Below, piece by piece: positions 1 through 7,467 of a stretch of DNA of 64,000 bases. The position numbers and the translations under genes are program-made. The notes under the pieces were generated by a model. The model did no database searches, had not been told where the DNA came from, and was given only the letters and a program-made list of their open reading frames with translations. This stretch comes from Geobacter sp. GTDB lineage: Bacteria > Desulfobacterota > Desulfuromonadia > Geobacterales > DSM-12255. The stretch covers positions 1,240,001 to 1,304,000 of the forward strand of contig WKKR01000001.1 of the NCBI GenBank assembly GCA_009684525.1, in the 5' to 3' direction. Positions within the stretch are counted from its first letter, which is position 1; each line of letters starts with the position of its first letter.

Positions 1-888
1 TACGATATATTTAGTGCGATTTGACTTGGACAGTTTTCGCAAATTTACCAGCTTCCACCGGATGGCCGGCAGGTTTTCTATACCCGGCAATCCGAGGATT
101 TCACCATCAGGTTCGCAACGGTTAACCGAGAGGAGAAATTCGCGTTCCAATCCGTCAAGAGATGCTGGAAGCTCACGGAACAGCTTTTCACGTATCTCGA
201 TCAGCTGTTCAACAGTCACTTCCCTGTTAGTCATGCCAGCAAAATCGCTCTCAAACTCAACGCGGATGTCTTTATGATGGGGAGCAAGCAATTCATGGAT
301 TGGCCGATTGTGCCCGGCGAGATAGACCGTGAAGGCACGACGCATACGCGGCGTGATGCCACCACGCTCAAATAGCAACATAACATCAAAGAGATCTCGC
401 GGATGTTGGCGATCAAGTGCGGCTACGAGTTTGCTGGCGTACAATTCGTCAGGGTCGAGCATGGGAACGGAAAGAGCCCGCGAAAAACGTCTCTGCGTCT
501 CTACGGACAAACTACCGGTAACCAGAGGATATACTGCACCCCGGAATACATGGTTGACCTCCACCTTGAGAAGCACTGGCCCACGGGAAATAAACAACTT
601 CGATTCATGATCACTGCCGGAAGTTGTCGGTCGGACGGTTACCCCAAGCTTAGTTTGCAAAAGTTCTGCAACGCCATGCAGGGCTTTTTCTATTGCCACC
701 AGCGCCGAATCCCTGTCTGGGCACTCCAGGTCTGTAAATACAAGATCAATGTCGACCGATAGGCGTGGCATGTCTTCCAGAAACAGGTTTATCGCAGTGC
801 CTCCTTTGAGAGCGAAACATTTTTGAGTAAAGACAAATGGGGCTGCATCGATGAGCAGTCGTACGGTATCAAGATAACGGCTATCCAT
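1..888 (-). CDS. abiEii: AbiEii-type nucleotidyltransferase toxin, 3' end outside the window
   Basis: This is the toxin half of an AbiE (type IV) toxin-antitoxin pair; family members use a nucleotidyltransferase fold to modify RNA targets and arrest growth. The reading frame is open from an ATG at 888 to the window edge, about 296 codons, close to the usual family length, so only the last few residues are missing. The family motifs are visible: LKGGTAINLF around residues 27-36 (nucleotide-binding GG) and SVDIDLVF around 44-51 (the metal-binding D-x-D). Its start overlaps the antitoxin gene by 8 bases, so the two are probably translationally coupled. Family assignment is firm from these motifs; phage defence is known for some relatives but is not shown here. 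Confidence 0.88.
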   Translation of the reverse strand, partial: MDSRYLDTVRLLIDAAPFVFTQKCFALKGGTAINLFLEDMPRLSVDIDLVFTDLECPDRDSALVAIEKALHGVAELLQTKLGVTVRPTTSGSDHESKLFISRGPVLLKVEVNHVFRGAVYPLVTGSLSVETQRRFSRALSVPMLDPDELYASKLVAALDRQHPRDLFDVMLLFERGGITPRMRRAFTVYLAGHNRPIHELLAPHHKDIRVEFESDFAGMTNREVTVEQLIEIREKLFRELPASLDGLEREFLLSVNRCEPDGEILGLPGIENLPAIRWKLVNLRKLSKSNRTKYIV

Positions 889-1660
889 TCAATTTCTTTC
901 CTGGGTGTTGCAAAATCAGTGAATTCCCCTTCTGTGTCCGTACGTAGACGGAAGCTGCGCCAAATTTTATGAATGTCACATCGAGTTGCTGCAAGACCGG
1001 CAGTTTCAGTTCTTCCGCCAGAGAGAAAAACAGTCGCTTGACCTTTATTCTTGTGCACGTTTCCAATAGAGCCTGCAACAGTTCGGGTCGCAGGGTAAAC
1101 AGAGGCTCCATGATTTTTCTGGCTTCGTCGAGACTCTGCTTTTGGGGCACGTCATCAAGCATCTCCAGCAAAGCCCGTTCAGGTTCAGAGACAAAAGGCG
1201 AGTAAGGATCAGCTTCATCCAGACGCCGCACCTGCAACCTACTCTCCAACGCCCCTTCTTCCCCGAAAAGCCGACTCATGCGTAACTCGCAGGGAAACTG
1301 ACGGGTAAACCAATCAGGTATTTTTTTGCGTGTCACACCATACAGGGCCAGCTTTTCCTTTCCAAGTGCCAGATAGTGAACTGCACCTCGAAGCGATAAT
1401 GCTGATTTCCCACCTATGTGGACATCAAGACCCTGATTTTCAAGAGCCGATACCGCACCGTTCCGGGTTAGTTCATCACCTGTTCGCTGGAAGTATCCAT
1501 ATCCGAGCGACGTTAACCAACCGTTTTGTACATAGCGATGAACCAGCTGGCGAGATATGCCTAGATGTTCCATTTGGCTGGTCGTGACCGGCATACCCTT
1601 CGGCAGGGAAAAGAGCGCCGCTTTTAAATTTTTACTTATATGTAAACTATTAGTTGACAT
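881..1660 (-). CDS. abiEi: AbiEi-type antitoxin / transcriptional autoregulator
   Basis: A 259-residue protein that fits the AbiEi antitoxins: an N-terminal winged-helix segment (about residues 15-85, with LGISRQLVHRYVQNGWL as the helix-turn-helix) followed by a larger C-terminal domain (about 90-259) that in this family neutralises the toxin. It precedes the toxin and overlaps it by 8 bases. AbiEi proteins bind inverted repeats upstream of their own gene. Two copies of a 19-bp near-palindrome lie exactly there, one overlapping the first seven codons, which strongly suggests negative autoregulation. The ATG at 1660 sits inside one operator copy. No mobile-element gene is visible next to the pair. 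Confidence 0.9.
   Translation of the reverse strand: MSTNSLHISKNLKAALFSLPKGMPVTTSQMEHLGISRQLVHRYVQNGWLTSLGYGYFQRTGDELTRNGAVSALENQGLDVHIGGKSALSLRGAVHYLALGKEKLALYGVTRKKIPDWFTRQFPCELRMSRLFGEEGALESRLQVRRLDEADPYSPFVSEPERALLEMLDDVPQKQSLDEARKIMEPLFTLRPELLQALLETCTRIKVKRLFFSLAEELKLPVLQQLDVTFIKFGAASVYVRTQKGNSLILQHPGKKLNG
1641..1659. promoter_or_regulatory. AbiEi operator copy 1
   Basis: TGTAAACTATTAGTTGACA, a near-palindrome with arms TGTAAACT and AGTTgACA. It overlaps the start codon and first codons of abiEi. It differs from copy 2 by one base, and the copies begin 87 bp apart. That AbiEi binds it is inferred from the known autoregulation of this family. Confidence 0.7.
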
Positions 1661-1727
1661 TTAAGGTCCATTTTTATGGTTGTTTCCATAATATAGTTTG
1701 GATCATAGTATAAAATAATAATGTAAA

Positions 1728-1746
1728 TGTAAACTATTAGTTTACA
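1728..1746. promoter_or_regulatory. AbiEi operator copy 2
   Basis: TGTAAACTATTAGTTTACA, an inverted repeat with one central mismatch, in the AT-rich stretch upstream of abiEi. Together with copy 1 it brackets the probable promoter. The rest of 1661-1845 holds no gene. Confidence 0.7.
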
Positions 1747-1845
1747 TTACTGTATTTGTTAATAATAGCTGCCTATTGGCCGTCTCCCTACTCATATAAA
1801 AATGAGGCGCAACAAGAACCTCATCTTCGATAAGGAGTTATGACA

Positions 1846-2418
1846 TTAAGGTGTTGAGTTGAGGGGGTAATTGACCAACCGGTCGTCTCTGACTTTAAAT
1901 ATTGTGTCAAATCCCTCCACCATCCGGTGGTCATGGGTGACAACCAGGACGGCTGACTGGTTTTCCACTGCCAGCGATTTCAATAAGGCCATAACATTCT
2001 TACCGTTTTCGGTGTCGAGTACCGCAGTGGGTTCATCGGCCTGAATAACCTTTGATCTATTTGCCAATGCCCTGGCTATGGCCATCCGCTGGGCTTCACC
2101 TCCAGAAAGTGCCTTGGGATAGTTGTCCAGCCGGTGCCCAAGATTGAGGGAAGTAAGAAGTTCCGTCGCACGGTCACTGGCTTCGGGCCGTGATAGATTG
2201 TTAATTTCCAGCGCGACCATGACGTTTTCCAGTGCAGTGAGAAACGGAATGAGATTGTGGGCCTGAAATATGAATCCGAGCTTTTCACGTCTGAAGCGCT
2301 TCAGGTCCAGACCCGGCAACCATCCTTCATCGGCGACCATGGCTCCGTCAATGACTACCTTGCCATGGGACGGCTCGTTGATCAGCCGATGGAGGTGAGC
2401 AGCGTGGTCTTGCCTGAA
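1846..2418 (-). pseudogene. Broken LolD/MacB-type ABC transporter ATPase
   Basis: From about residue 30 of the open frame this is a typical lipoprotein/MacB-type ABC ATPase: Q-loop region FIFQAHNLIPF, signature LSGGEAQRMAIARAL, Walker B QADEPTAVLD and switch VVTHD. Its 5' end is damaged. The Walker A remnant (SGKTTLL) lies in another frame around 2395-2415 and runs into a stop; the ATPase resumes in a shifted frame at RLINEPSHGKVVIDG, consistent with loss of about 4 bases. Everything before SGKTT has been replaced by the start of a hemerythrin gene. No partner permease is next to it. The protein read from this frame would lack a Walker A loop and could not bind ATP normally, so I call it a pseudogene. 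Confidence 0.75.
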
Positions 2419-2575
2419 ACCGATCCGCATACTGACGGATGAAGTCAATGCCATCCAGGTAAAATTGCCAGTTAAGGTAGTTCCCCTCAGCCGTCCGGGG
2501 AGCGTTCAGCAGGGCGATCATCCGCAGAATGAGTTGGTGTTCATCCACCAGTTTCCTGGTTATATCCGCTTTCAT
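2412..2575 (-). pseudogene. 5' fragment of a hemerythrin-domain gene
   Basis: About 54 codons from an ATG at 2575 resemble the first two helices of a hemerythrin/HHE protein: DEHQLILRMIALL carries the first His ligand, and DFIRQYADRF is the usual lead-in to the next ligand pair. The match stops at DRF, where the sequence changes to the ABC ATPase remnant; the remaining iron ligands are gone. The frame then continues for about 20 unrelated codons to a stop near 2348. The start overlaps the stop of the upstream Fe-S-family gene (TGATG), so it was once part of that operon. Confidence 0.65.
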
Positions 2576-3033
2576 CAGTTCCTCCTGTTGCCGTCTATGC
2601 CGACGACAATCGCTGTCTCCAAAGGTGTGTCCCTACCGCTCTTCTGTATTGCCTGCTTGACCATGACATCCAGTCCGCGGCAGCACGGCACTTCCATAAT
2701 CGCTACAGTGACAGCTGGAGTTTCGTTGGTCGAAAAGATCGTTGCCAGTTTTTCCACGTAACTGTCGGTGTCATCAAGTTTCGGGCAGGCAATGGCGAGC
2801 GCTTTTCCTCTCACCAGGTCTTGATGCATGCTCCCCATGGCAAAAGCCACACAGTCGGCGCAAACCAGAATTTCTGCATTTTTAAAGTACGGTGCGGTTG
2901 GCGGCACCAGATGGAGTTGCACCGGCCACTGCCTGAGCTCAGAGACAGCCTTTGTGGTGTTTTCTGCAACGTTTGCCGGTCTTTCGATTACCTTTGCCAT
3001 GCTACCGGGGCAGCCACATCCGAGATTTCCCAT
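2575..3033 (-). CDS. Fe-S-protein-family protein lacking the ferredoxin domain
   Basis: A 152-residue cytosolic protein that resembles the C-terminal part of a group of anaerobe proteins annotated as 4Fe-4S ferredoxin-like. The blocks are LRQWPVQLHLVPPTAPYF, ILVCADCVAFAMG, LAIACPKLDD and MEVPCCRGLD. Cysteines in ADC, ACP and PCC are the conserved ones. The usual two-cluster ferredoxin domain at the N-terminus is absent and replaced by a short CGCPGS motif. A clear ribosome site (GGAGAG) precedes the ATG at 3033. It lies 3 bases after the DUF1858 gene and overlaps the hemerythrin fragment, forming one operon. Its biochemical role is unknown; the setting suggests redox or nitrosative stress. 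Confidence 0.7.
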   Translation of the reverse strand: MGNLGCGCPGSMAKVIERPANVAENTTKAVSELRQWPVQLHLVPPTAPYFKNAEILVCADCVAFAMGSMHQDLVRGKALAIACPKLDDTDSYVEKLATIFSTNETPAVTVAIMEVPCCRGLDVMVKQAIQKSGRDTPLETAIVVGIDGNRRN

Positions 3034-3036
3034 GAT

Positions 3037-3258
3037 TTACTCTCCTTTTTTCGCTAAAATTTCGTTGATTTCCTGTTCGATTTTCGCTTCGTCTTCTTTG
3101 GATAAGCCATGAATGGAGACAACATCTTTGAGTAGACAGATCCCAACCTTGCAGGTTGTACAACCGATGTCATAGGCAGCCAGAATTTCGCCAATCTCAG
3201 GGTAGCTCTGCATGACATCCTGTATTGCTTTAGCGCCAAGTCCGTTGTTGAAGTTCAT
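3037..3258 (-). CDS. DUF1858 / redox-disulfide domain protein
   Basis: A 73-residue protein of the DUF1858 group, also described as the redox-disulfide domain found with hybrid cluster proteins. The motif GCTTCKVGICLLKDVV (about residues 32-47) contains the paired cysteines. Relatives are found beside or fused to hemerythrin, RIC and Hcp proteins, and the next genes here include a hemerythrin fragment. The start at 3258 has a good ribosome site (AAGGAGACGATCA). It is the first gene of a minus-strand operon whose promoter region carries a perfect FNR-consensus dyad. A thiol redox role is inferred from the family. Confidence 0.8.
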   Translation of the reverse strand: MNFNNGLGAKAIQDVMQSYPEIGEILAAYDIGCTTCKVGICLLKDVVSIHGLSKEDEAKIEQEINEILAKKGE

Positions 3259-3316
3259 TGATCGTCTCCTTGCCTTGTTATGATTGTGAGATTAGCAAAG
3301 AAATCGGCTAAAGAGT

Positions 3317-3330
3317 TTGATCTGAATCAA
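3317..3330 (-). promoter_or_regulatory. FNR-consensus site upstream of the DUF1858 operon
   Basis: TTGATCTGAATCAA, an exact match to the FNR consensus TTGAT-N4-ATCAA. On the minus strand a plausible -10 element (TAATCT, 3294-3289) lies about 32 bases downstream of the dyad centre, which puts the site near -42, the class II activator position. This suggests anaerobic activation of the DUF1858 operon. Confidence 0.7.
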
Positions 3331-3361
3331 TAACCGGATTCAATGAAGTAAGCCGGATAAA

Positions 3362-3375
3362 TTGACATAGGTCAT
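3362..3375. promoter_or_regulatory. HcpR/DNR-like dyad between divergent genes
   Basis: TTGACATAGGTCAT, close to the TTGAC-N4-GTCAA form seen before hcp. It lies 70 bases upstream of the plus-strand start at 3445 and about 45 bases from the FNR site that faces the other way. It could serve the plus-strand gene or both genes. Confidence 0.55.
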
Positions 3376-3444
3376 GCTTATCAGCAGCACAGCAGTGCAA
3401 GGTGTTTTAGATTTCGATCAGAATATTTCCAAGAGGAGAAGGCT

Positions 3445-3735
3445 ATGTGTGATTGCGGATCAACCAAAACACCGGGGGCAGGACCATTTGCATCAGGAAA
3501 AGAACTCGTGGAGTTTGTGCTTTCAGCCCATGGTGGCGCGATAGCCGTGTCACCTGTACCTAATGGTGGACTGACTGCAACATGTCAGGGGTGCGGAGCG
3601 TCCTTTACGTTAAAGACTTTCGTTCAGGGTTGCCCTGAGCGCGGTGGCGTGCATGCCGTATCACCACCTCGCGCCCACGACCCGGCTGCAATTCAATTTG
3701 CCGGTGAGGATTTTGTGCTGCCGACGGCATCATAA
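3445..3735 (+). CDS. Cys-rich orphan protein, divergent from the DUF1858 operon
   Basis: I do not recognise this 96-residue protein. It has a good ribosome site (AGAGGAGAAGGCT) before ATG 3445. It starts MCDCG and carries a second pair, CQGCG, near residues 48-52, and a lone Cys near 63 (QGCPERGG), so it could bind zinc or an Fe-S centre. There is no signal peptide or membrane segment. It is transcribed away from the DUF1858 operon, and the shared intergenic region carries two FNR-family dyads, so co-regulation under anaerobic or nitrosative conditions is likely. Confidence 0.6.
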   Translation: MCDCGSTKTPGAGPFASGKELVEFVLSAHGGAIAVSPVPNGGLTATCQGCGASFTLKTFVQGCPERGGVHAVSPPRAHDPAAIQFAGEDFVLPTAS

Positions 3736-3786
3736 GTATTTCCCTAATCGACAAGTGGACTTTCGCTTAACTCATCAGTTTCAAAT

Positions 3787-4791
3787 TCAATGACTCAAGT
3801 ATGGCACCATTGGTATGAGCCGCTGATAATCGGCATAATCCAATGAGCTTTGCCAGTGCCCGCTGATCATTCCGGCGCCGATGCCTGCCATGAATATGGT
3901 CAGAACTACTGTTGCGAAAACCCAAACCGGGAGCGATTTTTTCCAGAAGCCAGGCTGCATGGCGAGCACATTTCGCTCGGGACAACTTGCTACACAAGTG
4001 AGACATCCAGTGCATTCCGGTGAAGAAACTGCTGTGGAGGAATGCACTTCAAGGCCAGAAGGACAGATGGCGGAGCAGCGTTGACATCCATTACAACCTG
4101 TCAAGTCTCGTCGGATTTTGAATGGGCTGAAAATACTTGCAAGTCCCAGTAATGCACCATATGGGCAGAGATACCGACACCAGAACATTTTGTAAAAAAG
4201 TGATAGTACTGTCAGGATCGCCAGTACCACCATGGTGGTTAAGGACATGCTGGTGAAGAAATGGAGCATTTTGACGTCGCTGACTGCCCAGTATGGAGCA
4301 TCCAGAAACCCGCCAAGCGCTTCGACCGACATGTCCACCAGGATAAATTTCACGAACATCAGCAGCAGCAGATATTTGATACTCCGTAATCCATAGTCAA
4401 GCCATCTCCATATGCGATAATTCCGGCCAACTAACTTCTGGCCAATCTTGAATGCGCCTTCGGAAAGAGTGCCGACCGGGCAAAGCCATGAGCAAAATGA
4501 TTTCTTGGCAAGCAGACTCATGAGCAGGATTGTCACGAATATTACCAGTGCCGCTGGATGAACTGGATGTATTTCTCCTGAAACCAGCCAGTTCTTCAGA
4601 CTTGTTAGGGCTCCGATTGGTAAAAAGCCCTCGACGCCTGGCGGACGAGAAACCAATGGCGCGGGTGCACCGCTTTCAACCGCGCTTACAAAAATTCCGA
4701 AACGGATGCCAATACCGACTACCCAAAACATAAAGCACCACTGCACAGCGGTGCGAATGGTACTGGCTGATTTTATTGAAATTCCATCCAT
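3787..4791 (-). CDS. NapH/CcoG-like membrane ferredoxin protein
   Basis: A 334-residue membrane protein of the NapH/MauN type. It has an N-terminal helix, further hydrophobic segments, and two CP-motif loops (CSWLCPVGTL and WCRYLCPYGALL). Two 4Fe-4S motifs follow (CNGCQRCSAICP and CTGCLTCVASCP), then a last C-terminal helix. Relatives pass electrons from quinol to periplasmic enzymes or matter for their maturation. It is the last gene of a cluster containing CcdA and two thioredoxin-fold proteins, so it may supply or accept electrons in a periplasmic thiol or metal redox pathway. No nap or nos genes are nearby. The specific partner is unknown. Confidence 0.75.
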   Translation of the reverse strand: MDGISIKSASTIRTAVQWCFMFWVVGIGIRFGIFVSAVESGAPAPLVSRPPGVEGFLPIGALTSLKNWLVSGEIHPVHPAALVIFVTILLMSLLAKKSFCSWLCPVGTLSEGAFKIGQKLVGRNYRIWRWLDYGLRSIKYLLLLMFVKFILVDMSVEALGGFLDAPYWAVSDVKMLHFFTSMSLTTMVVLAILTVLSLFYKMFWCRYLCPYGALLGLASIFSPFKIRRDLTGCNGCQRCSAICPSGLEVHSSTAVSSPECTGCLTCVASCPERNVLAMQPGFWKKSLPVWVFATVVLTIFMAGIGAGMISGHWQSSLDYADYQRLIPMVPYLSH

Positions 4792-4859
4792 CTGCTTGAT
4801 TCTCCACGTGTATCAATTGGTTTTTACCGAAACAGTCTTCTCATCCTGTTCATGTGAGA

Positions 4860-5546
4860 CTAGAATGCCTGCCAGATGAACCAGGCTCCGGCCAGGGAGA
4901 TAATGCAACCGCTTGCCTTCCTGCTCCAGTTCGAAAAGTTGATCACACCACGATTTTTGGCAAATGCTTCCACAAAACCGGTAAACGTCCCTGCTGCGAG
5001 CATCAGTAGGCAATGGCCGACAGCATAGCTGAACATCAGCATGATGCCGTAGAGTACCTGACCCTTGCCGGTGACGACGGTCAGCAGTACGACCATTACC
5101 GGCGTGGCACAGGGAGAGGATACAAGGCCAAAGAACAGGCCAAGCATGAACGCGCCAATGATGCCCCCCTGCTTCGGTTTGAAGTCGCGCTTTATCGGCA
5201 GGCGCAGGTCATACAGCCCCATCAGTTGACCACCCATTACCAGAGCCACAGCGCCGGCGGCGGCATACCACCATCCATCGACCACCCCGAAAACCGTGCC
5301 CAGCAATCCGGCGGCAGCGCCGAAGGCGGTGAAGGTGAGCGACAATCCAACAATGAACATCAGGGAGTAGCGGAACGCCTTCCAGCGGTCGCCATCGCTG
5401 TAGCCGCCGACAAAACCTACCACCAGCGGGATGGTGCTGAGCACACAGGGTGAGGCCGAAGACACGACGCCTGCCAGAAAGACTGCGCCGAAGGCCAGCA
5501 GCGGATAGGCTGCAATGATCTGCTCTATGTTCTCCACGAAGGTCAC
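4860..5546 (-). CDS. CcdA-type thiol electron transporter
   Basis: A 228-residue, six-helix protein of the CcdA/DsbD-core family, which carries electrons from cytosolic thioredoxin across the membrane to periplasmic thiol proteins. The two redox cysteines are in their usual helix contexts: SASPCVLS near residue 34 and SSPCATP near 130. It begins with GTG overlapping the stop of the upstream thioredoxin-fold gene (GTGA), so the two are coupled; that periplasmic thioredoxin is the obvious partner. Confidence 0.85.
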   Translation of the reverse strand: MTFVENIEQIIAAYPLLAFGAVFLAGVVSSASPCVLSTIPLVVGFVGGYSDGDRWKAFRYSLMFIVGLSLTFTAFGAAAGLLGTVFGVVDGWWYAAAGAVALVMGGQLMGLYDLRLPIKRDFKPKQGGIIGAFMLGLFFGLVSSPCATPVMVVLLTVVTGKGQVLYGIMLMFSYAVGHCLLMLAAGTFTGFVEAFAKNRGVINFSNWSRKASGCIISLAGAWFIWQAF

Positions 5547-5926
5547 TTGAGCCCTGCCGATTTCAATCCTTTTATGATCCCTTCTTTGTCCATAAAACCG
5601 GTGTGACGTTGTACCTCTTTCCCTTGCGGGTTGATGAATATCTGGGTGGGTAGCATCTGAACGCGGAATTTTTGTGCCATTGCCTGGTCAGAACGTACGT
5701 CGATGAAGAGGATATTGGCCCGTCCCCGATATTCATTGGACAGTGATTCCAGATATGGCGCCATTTTCTTGCAGACGTTGCAGGTGCGCAGGCCGAAATC
5801 AATCAGCGTCGGTTTGCTGGACGACAGGGCCTGATTGACGGCTGTCGCGGTAGCTGCAGGGAGTTCCGCATTGGCTACGCCGGCAAACAGCAATAACATG
5901 GTAATTATTGTAACGATTGGCTTCAT
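5543..5926 (-). CDS. Exported thioredoxin-fold protein
   Basis: A 127-residue periplasmic thioredoxin-like protein. It has a Sec signal peptide (cleavage likely after AGVANA, residue 20), an active site RTCNVCKK near residues 47-54, and the cis-proline loop MLPTQIF. The CNVC pair differs from the CGPC of housekeeping thioredoxin. It lies between, and overlaps, genes for a small cytosolic thioredoxin-fold protein and CcdA, so it is probably kept reduced through CcdA. Its final substrate could be a cytochrome apoprotein, a metal protein, or the DUF6448 protein upstream, whose mature form starts His-Cys. Confidence 0.85.
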   Translation of the reverse strand: MKPIVTIITMLLLFAGVANAELPAATATAVNQALSSSKPTLIDFGLRTCNVCKKMAPYLESLSNEYRGRANILFIDVRSDQAMAQKFRVQMLPTQIFINPQGKEVQRHTGFMDKEGIIKGLKSAGLK

Positions 5927-6150
5927 AGTAATTCCTTGATTGCGGCGACAGACAGCAGCTCGCTTGAGGATTTGACCTGGCCGTCGATGACCAGTGCCGG
6001 CGGACTGAGAATGCCGTATTTCAACATTGTTGCAATGCCCTCGACTTTAACCACCTCACCAGTCTTGCCGCTTTCAGCAAGAGCTTTCTTCGTGTTCTCA
6101 TAAAGGGTAATGCAATCGACGCAACCAGTGCCTAGCACTTCTATTTTCAT
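5923..6150 (-). CDS. Small TM0996/MTH895-type thioredoxin
   Basis: A 75-residue glutaredoxin-sized thioredoxin-fold protein of the TM0996/MTH895 group. The redox site GTGCVDC is at residues 7-13 and the second half carries the typical KYGILSPPALVIDG loop with the cis-proline. It has no signal peptide. Its stop overlaps the start of the exported thioredoxin (ATGA). Such proteins often occur with CcdA or permeases in metal or arsenic operons; here it probably supplies electrons to CcdA. A partial homologue closes the window at 64.0 kb. Confidence 0.85.
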   Translation of the reverse strand: MKIEVLGTGCVDCITLYENTKKALAESGKTGEVVKVEGIATMLKYGILSPPALVIDGQVKSSSELLSVAAIKELL

Positions 6151-6209
6151 TGCGGTTTCTCCTTATTGGTCACATATCAATAGTCCACGATGTGGTACTC
6201 GCAGTAAAA

Positions 6210-6245
6210 TGCTGCCTGGCGGGGTGTTATCCCTGCCAGGCAGCA
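6210..6245 (-). terminator. Hairpin between DUF6448 and the thioredoxin genes
   Basis: Perfect 11-bp arms TGCTGCCTGGC / GCCAGGCAGCA with a 14-base loop. On the minus strand the hairpin is followed by ATTTTAC, a weak T-tract. It probably ends or attenuates the DUF6448 transcript before the thioredoxin operon. Confidence 0.65.
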
Positions 6246-6287
6246 ATCCGATGATATCAAGTCAAATCTGATACACCTCTCATAACG

Positions 6288-6935
6288 TCAGTGTTTAGAG
6301 TGCGCTGACTCTTTTTTATGAGCGTAATGTTTTTCGAGTTTTCCATGTTCACCATGTGCGCCTTCCTTGGCGGTTGCGTCCTGATGAAGCCGTTCCACAT
6401 AATGGGTGTAGGCGACATACGCTTCCACAAATTCACGCCCTTGGGCAATACTCTCATCTTTATGCTTGTATGTTGCCGCTGCATGCTCATAACGCGTCTT
6501 GATCCCACCAGCAATGTCATCGCTGATTAGCTTCACCAGTTCTTCGGCTGAGCCGCTTGCCAATGCTTTGTCCGCTTCGGCAACGGCCGGTTCAACTGCT
6601 CCGGCAGGTTTCAGCCCGGTAAAGGAGGCACCTTCACCGGCACGATGGATTTTGACAAGGGTTGCAAAGAACTTGTGTTCCGTTTTTTCCTGGTTCTTTG
6701 ACTTGTCTGCCAGCACCTTGTTAAAAGCGGTTTTCACCGCTTTTTCATCCTGGGGTTTTACCCATTTGAGGATGGGGGTGATGTCCCTGGCGTCGATTGC
6801 TTTTCTGGCGTCTTGAATGACCGGCCCGTCAAGGGTGTCACAATGGGCAGCCGCATTGCGCGGGGTGGTAATAATAAGTGCTGTAATTGCCGCTATCCCT
6901 GACAGGCTGATTTTAATAAAGTTAGCGAATCTCAT
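6288..6935 (-). CDS. DUF6448 exported protein, copy 1, predicted N-terminal His
   Basis: A member of an uncharacterised exported family (DUF6448). I chose ATG 6935 (215 aa) over an upstream in-frame start because AGAGGAG precedes it and a clean signal peptide follows. Cleavage after NAAA would give a mature protein starting HCDTLDGPV. The mature part is helical and charged, with shared blocks LVKIHRAGEGA, FTGLKPAG and YTHYVERL. The last 30 residues are rich in His and Lys, suggesting metal binding. A paralogue lies at 50.2 kb in the NO reductase operon with the same mature start. An N-terminal His next to Cys is unusual and could be a copper or heme ligand; that is inference. Confidence 0.75.
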   Translation of the reverse strand: MRFANFIKISLSGIAAITALIITTPRNAAAHCDTLDGPVIQDARKAIDARDITPILKWVKPQDEKAVKTAFNKVLADKSKNQEKTEHKFFATLVKIHRAGEGASFTGLKPAGAVEPAVAEADKALASGSAEELVKLISDDIAGGIKTRYEHAAATYKHKDESIAQGREFVEAYVAYTHYVERLHQDATAKEGAHGEHGKLEKHYAHKKESAHSKH

Positions 6936-7052
6936 GGTTAATTCTCCTCTGAAACTATGGTTTGATGGTTGATTATGGTAATTTCGGGCGAATCTGCACG
7001 GAGCTGTCAATCCTGCTTTACAGCGATGTAAACACTTCTTGACAGTTGTAGA

Positions 7053-7400
7053 TCAAACGATATTTTTGGGAGGGATTTCAATGAGCGCGGCATAGCCCGG
7101 CAACAAAGCGCCTTTGTATGAAGCCGTAAGGGAGGCAATGCTCTGAGTATGCTTGACGACACTTCCGGGCACGGTGTCGCACGGAGCGTCAAGTTCATGG
7201 CAGTGGGGGATCTGCTCGTGACCATCCGTGGATTCATGGTCGGCAGCAGCGTCCGTATGGGCGCAGCTCGATGCCGCGTGACCGGCGGCGCTGGTCTGCA
7301 GATGGTCAGCGACGTAGAAAGCCCCGGAAATCGGAAGGCAGAGCTGCACCAGAAGCAGTACAATCGTCAGAATCTTTATGTGTCTACCAGAAAAATCCAT
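7053..7400 (-). CDS. His/Cys-rich exported protein of unknown family
   Basis: An unrecognised exported protein of about 115 residues. ATG 7400 is preferred over an in-frame start at 7466 because it gives a proper signal peptide (MDFSGRHIK, then a hydrophobic stretch ending near PISGA); the ribosome site is weak (GGAA). The mature part has a His/Cys/Asp-dense segment (about residues 40-75, with CAHTDAAADHE and HCHELDAPCDT) that looks like a metal-binding region. It lies upstream of DUF6448 and the thioredoxin/CcdA genes, so copper or another thiophilic metal is a reasonable guess. Confidence 0.5.
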   Translation of the reverse strand: MDFSGRHIKILTIVLLLVQLCLPISGAFYVADHLQTSAAGHAASSCAHTDAAADHESTDGHEQIPHCHELDAPCDTVPGSVVKHTQSIASLTASYKGALLPGYAALIEIPPKNIV

Positions 7401-7467
7401 AGCAAATTTCCACTTTGAAATGTGATCCGGTAAAATGCCTCGAAATATGCCGTTGCAGCAGATCATA

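Noticed and set aside
7053-7466. Longer start for the His/Cys-rich exported protein
   Set aside because: The longer frame adds 22 polar residues before the signal peptide and has no better ribosome site.
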